In this document: positions 24,483 to 32,461 of the stretch, one piece after another
Position numbering within the stretch: position 1 is the first letter of the stretch
Layout of the letters: every line of letters begins with the position of its first letter
Assembly: GCA_041641375.1 (NCBI GenBank)
Contig: JBEPYM010000014.1
Location: 1-40,266, forward strand
DNA: 40,266 nt
Reading direction: 5' to 3'
DNA from: Paenibacillus_AK sp041641375
GTDB taxonomy: Bacteria; Bacillota; Bacilli; Paenibacillales; YIM-B00363
Translations under genes and position numbers: made by a program
Notes under the pieces: generated by a model
What the model saw: the letters and a program-made list of their open reading frames with translations, nothing else
What the model was told of the DNA's origin: nothing
Database searches by the model: none

Positions 24483-26141
24483 TCACGCTTGTGTCCGCAA
24501 TAGCGATCGAACCTGCTCCGGCTTCAGTGGGCGTGATGCGTAATAGCCTTGGATTTGATTGCATCCTTGTTCGACCAGATAGTCCAGCTGCTTCTTCGTT
24601 TCGACACCCTCCGCAACGACATCAAGACCCAGGTTATGCGCAAGCTGAATCATACTCTTCACGAGTGCCCGATCCACTTGATCGTCCGAAACATTCGTAA
24701 TAAAAGAACGATCGATTTTGATCGTGTCAATCGGATACTGCTTCATGTATTTCATGGAGGAATACCCGGAGCCGAAATCGTCGATGGCGATCTTGCAGCC
24801 GAGCTTCTTCAACTGTCGAAGCCGTTCAAGAACAACCGCCTCGCTCTGCATGGCAAGGTTTTCTGTAATTTCTACTTTCAAATACTTGGCCTCCAGGCTC
24901 AGCTCCTGCAAAGCCCCCCGAATAAAGGCTGTTATATCCGCAGCGGCAACGTCGCTTGGCGAGCAATTCACAGATACGACCTTCGGATCGAGCGACTCAT
25001 CGAGCCATCGCCTGATTTGGCGGCAGGCTTCACGGACCACGAGCTTGGTCATGTCATGCATAAGCCCCGCTTCTTCAGCCAATGGAATAAACTCATTAGG
25101 TCCAAGCAAACCAAGCTCCGGATGCTCCCACCTTATGAGCGCCTCGAAGCCTGCCAGCTTCATGGTTGCAGCTTCCGTCTGCGGTTGATAGACAAGCACA
25201 AACTGCTCTTCCTGGATGGCCCGATGCAGGTCATGAAGCAGCGCATAGCGTTTCACATAGAGGTCGTTAGCCGTATTGCTGAACAAGTGAGCGCCTTTCT
25301 TGTTGACCGAACGGATCGCGTACAAGGCGGTAGACGCATTCTTGACCAGTTCTTCCGCTGTGATGCCGTCATTCGGATAGGAAGCGATGCCGATATCGGT
25401 AGAAAGGAAATACGGCTCACCCTTATAAAAGAACGGCTTCTCCATCTCTCGAATGATTGCGCCGGCTAAGCGCTCCAGCTTTTCCCCTGTACATGTCGCA
25501 ATGACGGCAAATTCGTCTCCGCTCCACCGGTAGGCAGTACCTGTTACATGGAGCACCGCTTGCAGCCTGCTTGCATATTGAATGAGAAATTCATCTCCTG
25601 CCGACAAACCCAGCGTTTCGTTAATATGCCGAAATTTCAAAATATTTATAAACAATACGCCGATGCTGTCGGTCATTCTAGCAATCCGTTCCTGCAGCTC
25701 CAACTCCAGCATGTTGCGGTTCGGCAGCTTGGTCAGTGCGTCGGTGAAAGCAATCTCTTTCATCTTCAGCTCGACCTGCTTGCGTTTCGAAATATCGAAC
25801 CGAATGGATACATACTGGACCGGCTTGCCCTCCTCGTCCAGAAAAGGCGTAATGGTTGTGTAGACCCAGTATAACGACCCATCTTTGGCTCTGTTGCATA
25901 CTTCCCCGGACCATACGTTGCCCGCACGAATCGTAGCCCACATCTCGGCCATAAACGACTTTGGATGCATGCCTGAATTAATAAGTCGGTGATCTTGTCC
26001 GATCAATTCATCCTTCTCATATTGCGAAATCTGTACGAATTTTTCGTTGACATGAACGATTGTACCACGTGGATCGGTTACGGCGATTATTGCCGAATGG
26101 TCTAGTGCTTGCTGTATCGACTCGAGGTTGTACCACGGCAT
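24483..26141 (-). CDS. PAS-GGDEF(degenerate)-EAL cyclic-di-GMP phosphodiesterase
   Basis: 552 residues from the ATG at 26139-26141, supported by GGAAGGG eight bases upstream; a longer reading to 26246 would run into thiO. A PAS domain with a PAC extension (about 8-125) includes NEKFVQISQYEKDELIGQ. The GGDEF domain (about 130-290) reads RWSGDEF, and FINILKFRHINE replaces the metal-binding Asp, so cyclase activity is doubtful. The EAL domain (about 300-550) keeps EALIRWEH, VNCSP, EITEN, DDFGSGYSS, IKIDRSF, AEGVET and the QGYYASRPL end, so it should hydrolyse cyclic-di-GMP. It begins 19 bases after thiO with no terminator between, so it may be the last gene of the thiamine operon. Confidence 0.92.
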   Translation of the reverse strand: MPWYNLESIQQALDHSAIIAVTDPRGTIVHVNEKFVQISQYEKDELIGQDHRLINSGMHPKSFMAEMWATIRAGNVWSGEVCNRAKDGSLYWVYTTITPFLDEEGKPVQYVSIRFDISKRKQVELKMKEIAFTDALTKLPNRNMLELELQERIARMTDSIGVLFINILKFRHINETLGLSAGDEFLIQYASRLQAVLHVTGTAYRWSGDEFAVIATCTGEKLERLAGAIIREMEKPFFYKGEPYFLSTDIGIASYPNDGITAEELVKNASTALYAIRSVNKKGAHLFSNTANDLYVKRYALLHDLHRAIQEEQFVLVYQPQTEAATMKLAGFEALIRWEHPELGLLGPNEFIPLAEEAGLMHDMTKLVVREACRQIRRWLDESLDPKVVSVNCSPSDVAAADITAFIRGALQELSLEAKYLKVEITENLAMQSEAVVLERLRQLKKLGCKIAIDDFGSGYSSMKYMKQYPIDTIKIDRSFITNVSDDQVDRALVKSMIQLAHNLGLDVVAEGVETKKQLDYLVEQGCNQIQGYYASRPLKPEQVRSLLRTQA

Positions 26142-26160
26142 AATCGTTACCCTTCCTTGT

Positions 26161-27309
26161 TTATTGCACCAACATTCCGAACCGTTCCGGTCTGAATCGA
26201 GAAATATCGATCGCCGGATCGCGTTCCTCTGCCAGATCGGCAGCAATTCGGCCCGTTACTGGGCTGAGCAAAATTCCGTTTCGATAATGGCCTGTTGCGA
26301 GGATGACCGAACGGTTGCCCGGCGCGTACCCGATAAGCGGATAGCCGTCCTGCGTAGCAGGACGAAGCCCTGCCCATCGGTGGAACGGTTCGATCGAATC
26401 GAGCAAAGGAAACAGCTTGCGATTCCAGTTGCGGATGCGGCGAATTCCGGTGTCGGTAACGGAATTGTCAAAGCCCGCCACGTCTTCCGAAGCGCCGCAC
26501 ACCAAGGTCCCGTTGGCTTTCGGGACCGCATACCCCTGACTGCAAAAAACGACGTGATTGACGGATAAACCGGAATGTACGGGTGCTCCTGCCCCCATCT
26601 CATACGCACATATTTGACCGCGAATCGGGTAGACGGGAATACGGATGCCGAGCATCCGCTCCCACGCCGAGGACCATGCGCCCGTGCATACAATCAGCTT
26701 GTCGGCTTCGAGCTGGAGCCGCTCCGCTGGGCCGGTGACCACATAAGCGCATTCGCCAGCTTGTTGCAGCTCAAAATCGCCAAGCCGATCGCGAATGACC
26801 GCACCCATCTGACGGCAAGCCTGCTCCAACACCTTCACATAATCAGGTGCATAAAGATGCGTTTCCTCCGGATGAAACAATGCGCAGCGGACCGAAGAGG
26901 ACAGCTGCGGCTCCATACGCGCGAGCCGTTCTCCTTCCACCAGCTCCGGCTCAATACCGAACGGCTTTTGCCATTCACGCCGCGATTCCAACGCGAGCAC
27001 ATCGGCATCGTGAAAAGCGGCATATAACGAACCGGTTTGCGAATATTCGAAAGACATCCCGGAAACCCGCTTCACCTCGGACTGCCAATTGGGATATTGG
27101 CGAAGGCTTTCCAGGCATAAGCGAAAGAACGGATCCGCTCCGTCCCCATTCTCCGAGAAGGGAGCGAGCATTCCGGCTGCGGCGCCGGATGCCTGCCCAC
27201 CGCATGCCTCTTTCTCAAGCAGCGTCACGAACATTCCTCTGCGCAGACACTCGAATGCAACAGATAGACCAATAACGCCCCCGCCGACAATGACGATCCT
27301 CCTAATCAA
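26161..27309 (-). CDS. thiO: Glycine oxidase ThiO
   Basis: 382 residues. The N-terminal FAD-binding fold is clear: IVIVGGGVIGLSVAFEC (5-21), a Glu ending the second strand (LLEKEA) and SGAAAGMLAP near 42, the usual DAAO/ThiO segment. The C-terminal part has GLRPATQDGYPLIG and ATGHYRNGILLSP, which are typical of ThiO. The enzyme oxidises glycine to dehydroglycine (iminoacetate), which ThiG uses to build the thiazole ring of thiamine. It overlaps the thiG stop by four bases (ATGA). Its presence implies the aerobic, Bacillus-type thiazole route rather than ThiH. Confidence 0.93.
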   Translation of the reverse strand: MIRRIVIVGGGVIGLSVAFECLRRGMFVTLLEKEACGGQASGAAAGMLAPFSENGDGADPFFRLCLESLRQYPNWQSEVKRVSGMSFEYSQTGSLYAAFHDADVLALESRREWQKPFGIEPELVEGERLARMEPQLSSSVRCALFHPEETHLYAPDYVKVLEQACRQMGAVIRDRLGDFELQQAGECAYVVTGPAERLQLEADKLIVCTGAWSSAWERMLGIRIPVYPIRGQICAYEMGAGAPVHSGLSVNHVVFCSQGYAVPKANGTLVCGASEDVAGFDNSVTDTGIRRIRNWNRKLFPLLDSIEPFHRWAGLRPATQDGYPLIGYAPGNRSVILATGHYRNGILLSPVTGRIAADLAEERDPAIDISRFRPERFGMLVQ

Positions 27310-28091
27310 TCGCGCACCGTCCGTTCCTCGTAGCCGCTGCTCGCTGTCGCGTACCGCCGCTTCGGAATTCGTCCCGCCAGCCAGGAATGGCGCCCCGCTT
27401 CAATCGCGAGCTTCATTGCTTGCGCCATACGAACCGGATCGGTCGCTTTAGCGACCGGCGTATTCATCAGGACACCGTCAGCCCCAAGCTCCATCGCTTG
27501 AGCGACGTCGGCAGCTGATCCTAAGCCGGCATCAATAATAATGGGAACATTCGCTTCCTCGACAATCAACCCAATGTTGTAAGGATTTAAAATCCCGAGT
27601 CCAGTTCCAATCGGCGCTCCACCCGGCATCACGGCTGCCGCACCCGCTTCCTCCAGTCGCTTGCACAGGACCGGATCGTCCGAGGTGTACGGCAAGACGA
27701 TAAAGCCTTCCTTGGCAAGTGTTTCGGTTGCCTTCAGCGTCTCGATCGGATCAGGCAGCAGCGTTCGTTCATTGACGCTGATCTCAACCTTGATCCAGTC
27801 GCTGAGACCAGAAGCCCTCGCCAGTCGAGCGATCCGGACCGCCTCGTCCGCCGTCTGGGCCCCTGAGGTGTTCGGGAGGAAGGTGAAGGCTTGGAACTCC
27901 AAATGATGAAGAATCGCATCATCCTCCGGAGCCTCCAGATTAACTCGGCGTATGGCAAAGGTCAGCACCTCCGCCCCTGATGCCTCGATTGCAGCCCGTT
28001 GAACGAATGGGTTCGGGTAACGGCCTGTACCAAGGAAAAATCGCGATCGTAGCGTCGTTCCACCGATGATAAGCGGATCATGTTCCGACAT
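27306..28091 (-). CDS. thiG: Thiazole synthase ThiG
   Basis: 261 residues from the ATG at 28089-28091, with GGAGGAGG eight bases upstream; a ten-codon extension would overlap thiS. The (beta/alpha)8 barrel shows FFLGTGRYPNP, SDWIKVEISVNE with the likely Schiff-base lysine, VMPGGAPIGTGLGI and the phosphate-binding IDAGLGSAADVAQAMELG and DGVLMNTPVAKA. It condenses deoxyxylulose phosphate, dehydroglycine and the sulfur carried on ThiS. It lies between thiS (four-base gap) and thiO (four-base overlap). Confidence 0.95.
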   Translation of the reverse strand: MSEHDPLIIGGTTLRSRFFLGTGRYPNPFVQRAAIEASGAEVLTFAIRRVNLEAPEDDAILHHLEFQAFTFLPNTSGAQTADEAVRIARLARASGLSDWIKVEISVNERTLLPDPIETLKATETLAKEGFIVLPYTSDDPVLCKRLEEAGAAAVMPGGAPIGTGLGILNPYNIGLIVEEANVPIIIDAGLGSAADVAQAMELGADGVLMNTPVAKATDPVRMAQAMKLAIEAGRHSWLAGRIPKRRYATASSGYEERTVRD

Positions 28092-28095
28092 CGCT

Positions 28096-28296
28096 TCAGC
28101 CTCCTCCGACGAAATGTACAATTTCCAGCTTCATTCCCGCTTTCAGCTCTGTCCGGTCCCAATCATCCCGATTGACAATTGCGCCGTTCAACTCGGCGAC
28201 AACCAGCTGTCCGCCAAGCTGGTACTGTGCAATAACGTCGGCTATTGTAGCTGCAGCAACCGTTTGCTTCGTGCCATTCAATATAATTTCGATCAT
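28096..28296 (-). CDS. thiS: Sulfur carrier protein ThiS
   Basis: 66 residues from the ATG at 28294-28296. The ubiquitin-like fold is short and ends in the required Gly-Gly (HFVGGG), which is adenylated and converted to a thiocarboxylate. A longer reading to 28383 only extends into thiE. The start overlaps the thiE stop by four bases (ATGA), so it is coupled to thiE. No thiF gene for its activation is present in the window. Confidence 0.95.
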   Translation of the reverse strand: MIEIILNGTKQTVAAATIADVIAQYQLGGQLVVAELNGAIVNRDDWDRTELKAGMKLEIVHFVGGG

Positions 28297-28934
28297 CGCA
28301 CAACCGCTTCCCTGATTTGTTGTCTGAAAGCCGCGCACACGCCGCGCACATCCTCGGCGCCAACAATTTCCGAGATGGCGCAAATTTTTGTCGCGCCAGC
28401 TGCCAGCACTTCATGCACATTGTGCAGCTTAATGCCCCCGATTGCGACCCAAGGAATTTGTATTTCTGCCGCAACCTCTCTCACATAGGATGTCGTTACC
28501 GGCGCTACGACATCAATCTTGCTTTTGGTCGGGTATACCGGTCCCACTCCAATATAATCCGCTCCGCCCCGCTCAGCTTCACGCGCTTCTTCGATCCGGT
28601 GAGTAGAAATACCGATAAAGCGATGCTCGCCGATCAGCTTGCGCGCCTCCTGCAGCGGCACATCATCCTGTCCAAGATGAATACCGTCCGCATCGACTGC
28701 AATTGCAATGTCAATATGATCGTTAACGATAAACGGGACGCCATGTTTACGGGTTAGTTCCCTAAGCTGCTTCGCCTTGACATACAGCTTTTCTTTATCC
28801 GGGGATTTATCCCGGAACTGGACGATATCTACCCCTCCCAAAATCGCCTGCTCCATCACCTCAATCATCGGGCGTCCCGGGTGAAATTGCTCCCCTGTAA
28901 TTGCATATAAATGAAAATCCAGCTTTCTGACCAT
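28293..28934 (-). CDS. thiE: Thiamine phosphate synthase ThiE
   Basis: 213 residues from the ATG at 28932-28934, with GAGAGGAG eight bases upstream. Motifs: LYAITGE near the start, VDIVQFRDKS (about 35-44), PFIVNDHIDIAIAV, DGIHLGQDDVP, ADYIGVGPVYPTKSK and VAIGGI. These match ThiE, which joins hydroxymethylpyrimidine diphosphate and thiazole phosphate; the paralogue TenI is the alternative, but the pyrophosphate-binding QFRDK and HLGQDD segments favour ThiE. It is the first gene after the riboswitch. One oddity is ISTHRIEEA where many ThiE have VSxHxxxE. Confidence 0.88.
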   Translation of the reverse strand: MVRKLDFHLYAITGEQFHPGRPMIEVMEQAILGGVDIVQFRDKSPDKEKLYVKAKQLRELTRKHGVPFIVNDHIDIAIAVDADGIHLGQDDVPLQEARKLIGEHRFIGISTHRIEEAREAERGGADYIGVGPVYPTKSKIDVVAPVTTSYVREVAAEIQIPWVAIGGIKLHNVHEVLAAGATKICAISEIVGAEDVRGVCAAFRQQIREAVVR

Positions 28935-28980
28935 TCGTGCTTCTCCTCTCCGACCTGTTTGGCGCCGAGCGCCAGTATAC

Positions 28981-29014
28981 AAAAAAACGCCGCACTCTCC
29001 ATGGAGGTGCAGCG
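28981..29014 (-). terminator. Riboswitch-controlled intrinsic terminator
   Basis: CGCTGCAC.TCCA pairs with TGGAGAGTGCGGCG (28988-29014), with one T-G pair and a small bulge, followed on the minus strand by seven T. It sits between the TPP aptamer and thiE, as expected for transcriptional attenuation: thiamine diphosphate present, transcript ends. Confidence 0.85.
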
Positions 29015-29032
29015 CTGTGCTCCAACCGCTGT

Positions 29033-29122
29033 CTCCCTACGCTGGCATTATCCAATCAGGTTCTAATAGTCCCGCGGCGGTAACAGCCGCAATCTCAGCC
29101 TGCTTCCGCAAGCACCTATGCA
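29033..29122 (-). ncRNA. TPP riboswitch aptamer (THI element)
   Basis: The minus strand carries the universal THI-box blocks: GCAGGCTGAGATTGC with the CTGAGA core, then AGAACCTGATTGGATAATG and CCAGCGTAGGGAGAC. A small GCTT/AAGC hairpin precedes the CTGAGA core. The aptamer binds thiamine diphosphate. It lies about 100-190 bases upstream of thiE and is followed by a terminator, so it should shut off the thiE-thiS-thiG-thiO transcript, and possibly the EAL gene, when TPP is plentiful. Edges are approximate. Confidence 0.95.
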
Positions 29123-29137
29123 TATGAAATTGGTTTC

Positions 29138-29167
29138 ATTATAGTATACCGGGAACGATTGTGACAA
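29138..29167 (-). promoter_or_regulatory. Sigma-A promoter of the thiamine operon
   Basis: On the minus strand TTGTCA (29162-29167) and a perfect TATAAT (29138-29143) are separated by 18 bases. The expected start of RNA lies just upstream of the TPP aptamer. Confidence 0.65.
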
Positions 29168-29273
29168 TGTCGAAATCACGAATTCAGTGTCAAACGCCCA
29201 ATCCTGATGACAAGCTGCGCATATACTAAGACAAAAGAATGGAAGCAGGTGTCCCGTTTTGGAGGAGGAAACC

Positions 29274-29405
29274 ATGCCGTTAATAGAATCGCAAACGGAG
29301 GAACAGCTGAAGCTGAACGACGAACGCATGAAGCAGCTTCAAGCCGAACTCAAGCTGCTGATTGAACAGCTGCGTCGTACCCCGATGGCGCAGGATCGCA
29401 AGTGA
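29274..29405 (+). CDS. 43-residue coiled-coil microprotein (candidate)
   Basis: An ATG at 29274 preceded by GGAGGAGG (five bases away) opens 43 codons ending in TGA. The product is hydrophilic and almost entirely helical, with Leu/Ile spaced in heptads across residues 11-35 (EEQLKLNDERMKQLQAEL, then LLIEQL), predicting a short coiled coil. There is no membrane segment. TATACT at 29222-29227 could be a -10. The very strong ribosome site argues for a real gene; I know no family. It stands alone between the divergent thiamine operon and a hydrolase gene on the other strand. Confidence 0.55.
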   Translation: MPLIESQTEEQLKLNDERMKQLQAELKLLIEQLRRTPMAQDRK

Positions 29406-29460
29406 ATCCGGATGGCCAGCGGGCGTTTCGTGTCGAACGGAACGCCTATTCGCCATGCAC

Positions 29461-30192
29461 TTATTTAATACCGTTAATCATTAACGACATAATCCATTCT
29501 GTCAGAATATGCGCAATCCGATGCCCGTTCGGAACTCCATACTGATCCCTATACGCCCCGCTTCTGCGAAAATAATCCGCATGTCCTCCCTTAATCTTCA
29601 AGCGAATACGTTCCTTGGGCGCCCGCAAATAACGGTCCCACCGGAAGCTCACTCCTCTCCGCTGTATCCCTCCCCAACTGCCGATTCGACATACAGGGTC
29701 AGACGAACGAGCGTCCGTCTCACCTCGAACAGCTTCCAGGTGCAGAACACTTGCTCGAATAGGTTCAGGAATAGGCACCTTCGGTGAACCAATCTGCGCA
29801 TACCCCAGTGGCATTTTCATGCCTAACCGCTTCATAATCGCACCGGTATGAATAGCGGATATTCCGCCTGCCGAATGTCCGACAAGCACGAGCCGATCCG
29901 CAGAAGCTGCATGCCCGATCGATCGAACGACTCGGCGGCCTCCTATCGATATCATCGGATAGCGAACGCCGAGGGCAGTGTCGAATACAGCTTCCGACAG
30001 CTGCATCCACCTGCTGCGATGCCAATCCCCATAGGGATAGAGCAGACGGCTATTAACCGTGATGCCATGCTCCTGCAGCCTCGAAGCTGTCTCCTGCCGC
30101 ATATCCTCCATGAAGCCGGGCGCAGTCCAGATTCCCGAAAGAAACAAGAGCTGGAGCTTATCGGACCCGGTTTCGTTCAACCTGTTCCACAT
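29461..30192 (-). CDS. Alpha/beta hydrolase, lipase-like
   Basis: 243 residues. An early strand KLQLLFLSGIW (about 12-22) and the nucleophile elbow VGHSAGG near 104-110 mark a lipase-class alpha/beta hydrolase; a late KGGHADYF (His near 206) can supply the catalytic His. There is no signal peptide. The ATG at 30190-30192 lies inside the end of the M48 gene (35-base overlap) with GGAG ten bases before it; later ATGs would cut off the first strand. The overlap indicates coupled translation with the membrane protease. Substrate unknown. Confidence 0.75.
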   Translation of the reverse strand: MWNRLNETGSDKLQLLFLSGIWTAPGFMEDMRQETASRLQEHGITVNSRLLYPYGDWHRSRWMQLSEAVFDTALGVRYPMISIGGRRVVRSIGHAASADRLVLVGHSAGGISAIHTGAIMKRLGMKMPLGYAQIGSPKVPIPEPIRASVLHLEAVRGETDARSSDPVCRIGSWGGIQRRGVSFRWDRYLRAPKERIRLKIKGGHADYFRRSGAYRDQYGVPNGHRIAHILTEWIMSLMINGIK

Positions 30193-31447
30193 AAAGAATA
30201 CGCTCCATTAAGCTGGGATGGGTGGAACGAAAGAAGCGTACGATCGGCGGCGCATACATTTCACTTTTGGAAGCGGCCGCCAGCTTTTGATACATGGTGA
30301 TTGCCCCTCTTGTATGTCCCAGGAGCTCCATTGCATAGCGGTCTGCCGCACGCTCCGCCGATCGGGATACCGCATTTTCGACTGGCAGACTGACGAACGA
30401 GAAGACGGAAATGAGCAGGAACAGAAGCGGCAGGATGCGGAGGTCCGTCAAGCTCTCCAACCCGAACCTCCCCCCGTATCGGCGCACGAGACGAGGAAGC
30501 GCATAAGCGGCCGCGAGCAGCAGGATAAAGGAGACGGCAATAGCGCCGACCGCTGTCCATTCCAGGTGATGATACACGTAATGACCCATTTCGTGGGCCA
30601 TAATAAACAGAATCTCATCCTCCGTCATTCGCTGCAGAGTCGTATCCCACAATACGATCCGCAAACTTCCCCCAATTCCGTTCACATAAGCGTTCAGCGC
30701 GTTCGTCTTGTCCGATACCTTCACCTCATAGACGCGGTCCGCCGGTATGTCCGCCCTGGAAGCAAGCTCCAGGATGCTGGCTTCCAGCTTCGAATCGGAT
30801 AGCCGGGTGAACGTCTCATAGAGCGGATCGATCACGATAGGCTGAATGTACATCATAAACAGGGTGAACGGTATGGACAACAGCCACAGCTTCAGCCACC
30901 AAGCTCCTCCACGGCGAACGACCCAAAGGACGACACTGAGTACGACCAGCATGATGATGAATTGAACCGAGAATCCGATCAGCCTGTCCTTCACCCAGTC
31001 CAGGAGCGGCTGGGTGGATACTCCGAAGCGCAGGGCCATCGTATAGCCGAATATCCGCAGCGGCAGGAACACAGCGAACAGGGCTGCTTGCAGCGCCAGC
31101 AGGACGACGGGCAGCTGCAGCCAGCCGGGAATCCGCCGCTTCTCGCACCATGCCATCCACGTGCCTACCGCACCGGAAAGCAGCAGCAATCCGTAAGCGC
31201 CCCATTCCAGCGGGTAGGCAATAAAGAAGCTCCAGTTCCGAATCGACGAGTACATCGCCGATTCCTTGACGACATCAGGATCCATAAATACATTCGGATC
31301 CGCCGCCGTGCCGAGCGCCTCCGGAGGCAGACCGGCTCCCGACGCATAACGGAGATATAAGCCTATTCCAATTGCATACAAAAGAAAAAGGAAGCTATAC
31401 CAAAACCCGAACCGACGGACCGTTCGCGCCCGAACCTCCACGTTCAT
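30158..31447 (-). CDS. M48 (Ste24-type) membrane zinc metalloprotease
   Basis: 429 residues. Hydrophobic helices lie near 13-32, 72-96, 107-130, 157-176 and 184-202, then two more after the active site (about 300-320 and 335-355). The zinc site is HEMGH (His285, Glu286, His289); the third ligand is expected in SAERAADRYA near 375. SDKTNALNAYVNG precedes it, a conserved M48 segment. The layout fits Ste24/CAAX-protease-like members, which cleave membrane-associated substrates; B. subtilis has relatives of unknown target. Its start overlaps the upstream 88-residue gene by four bases. Confidence 0.9.
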   Translation of the reverse strand: MNVEVRARTVRRFGFWYSFLFLLYAIGIGLYLRYASGAGLPPEALGTAADPNVFMDPDVVKESAMYSSIRNWSFFIAYPLEWGAYGLLLLSGAVGTWMAWCEKRRIPGWLQLPVVLLALQAALFAVFLPLRIFGYTMALRFGVSTQPLLDWVKDRLIGFSVQFIIMLVVLSVVLWVVRRGGAWWLKLWLLSIPFTLFMMYIQPIVIDPLYETFTRLSDSKLEASILELASRADIPADRVYEVKVSDKTNALNAYVNGIGGSLRIVLWDTTLQRMTEDEILFIMAHEMGHYVYHHLEWTAVGAIAVSFILLLAAAYALPRLVRRYGGRFGLESLTDLRILPLLFLLISVFSFVSLPVENAVSRSAERAADRYAMELLGHTRGAITMYQKLAAASKSEMYAPPIVRFFRSTHPSLMERILYVEQVERNRVR

Positions 31448-31710
31448 TGCGCGAGCTTGCTCCTTGCCGCATCAATTAACAGCTCGAAAGCATCATCATC
31501 CTCTTCAAGCCATTCTTCCACCGCTTCGATCTTGAGTTCGTCACCCGGCGTCTCGGCAAAACGCAAGCCATAGCTCCAATCTCGCCCCTTCGTGCTATGC
31601 AGAGTCGCTTCATACGGATCGGGATGCCCTTCCACCCGAAACACAACTAGGCCGACATACCCGTCCTTCTCGTCATACGTAAGCCTTGCCTCGACAATTT
31701 CCATCTTCAT
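31444..31710 (-). CDS. Small conserved hypothetical protein
   Basis: 88 residues, acidic, probably a mixed alpha/beta fold, with no signal or membrane segment and no family I recognise. Notable residues are a GLVVFRVEGHPDPYEATLH segment (18-36) and a strongly acidic helix WLEEDDDAFELL near the end. AAGGAG nine bases upstream fixes the start, and its stop overlaps the protease start (ATGA), so it leads a three-gene unit with the M48 protease and the lipase-like gene. Confidence 0.7.
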   Translation of the reverse strand: MKMEIVEARLTYDEKDGYVGLVVFRVEGHPDPYEATLHSTKGRDWSYGLRFAETPGDELKIEAVEEWLEEDDDAFELLIDAARSKLAQ

Positions 31711-31754
31711 GTTACCGCACTCCTTCTGAGTTTGTCATAATGGGCGTGTACGCC

Positions 31755-31783
31755 GTTGATCTTCCGCACTGTTTGCGTTACGA
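31755..31783 (+). promoter_or_regulatory. Candidate sigma-A promoter for 31825-rightward genes
   Basis: TTGATC (31755-31760) and TACGAT (31778-31783) are spaced by exactly 17 bases; each matches four of six consensus positions. Confidence 0.4.
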
Positions 31784-31824
31784 TGGTACATACAAAAGCT
31801 TACCAAAAAATGAGGTGTTTTCAA

Positions 31825-32097
31825 ATGAGCGTTCACGAACAAATTTCCAACCATTCCCGCAATCAGCACGAGCACTTGAATCGGTTTCTCGAACTTGACG
31901 CAGCGAGAGAGGAAGCCATCTCCGAAGCGGTAGAGGCATGCAGGCTGGGGATCGAGTTTACTGTGAATCGAATCAATTCCATTACAGCCAGCATTAATGC
32001 TCATGCGCAGAAGGGACTTTCACCCACACGTCTCTTTGTAACGCCTGACATGATTCGGGAATATGTGAGGAATGTATCGGGAAGCGTAGTGGAATAA
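31825..32097 (+). CDS. DUF2533 (YpbS-like) small protein
   Basis: 90 residues from the ATG at 31825; an upstream extension to 31756 is open but crosses the promoter region, and GAGGTG seven bases before 31825 decides the start. The N-terminus MSVHEQISNHSRNQHEH, the central IEFTVNRINSITASIN and the late PTRLFVTPDMIREYV fit the DUF2533 family of Bacillales (YpbS in B. subtilis). It is soluble and mostly helical. No function is established. Confidence 0.7.
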   Translation: MSVHEQISNHSRNQHEHLNRFLELDAAREEAISEAVEACRLGIEFTVNRINSITASINAHAQKGLSPTRLFVTPDMIREYVRNVSGSVVE

Positions 32098-32123
32098 TCC
32101 AAAATAGTAAAGGAAGTGTCCGT

Positions 32124-32417
32124 ATGGGGGTAAGATTCGGCAGGGAATATCAAGATATTATCACCGATTTCTCCGATGCGCTATCCCGTATTCCGGATTG
32201 CTATGAATGCTTCGAAATGACGGATGAGGACTGGCAGCAGCTGGAGCATGAGGAGCGTGACTCGTACGTGCGGACGCTCGCAGATGATTTATTTTATGGC
32301 TTGGGCGTAGATCCCGAGATTCAGGTCGGCTCGGGAGAAATTCGGCACGATCCCTCCCGCCACGTGTTGCAGGTGACAACACCGGATGGTGTTGTGCAAA
32401 TCGTTCGTCTGATTTAA
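32124..32417 (+). CDS. Conserved hypothetical protein
   Basis: 97 residues, acidic, no signal or membrane segment. The N-terminal half is helical (REYQDIITDFSDALSRI) and the second half looks like a small beta meander ending HVLQVTTPDGVVQIVRLI. No family recognised. AAAGGAAG seven bases upstream supports the start, 26 bases after the YpbS-like gene, with which it probably shares a transcript. Confidence 0.65.
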   Translation: MGVRFGREYQDIITDFSDALSRIPDCYECFEMTDEDWQQLEHEERDSYVRTLADDLFYGLGVDPEIQVGSGEIRHDPSRHVLQVTTPDGVVQIVRLI

Positions 32418-32461
32418 CGGTTGTTCGTAGAAAATTGACTCGGTTCAAATGCCGAGAAGAA

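Noticed and set aside
26142..26246. Longer start for the EAL gene, running into thiO.
   Set aside because: The ATG at 26141 has a well-spaced ribosome site and begins the PAS-domain protein properly; the extension is the reverse reading of the thiO end.
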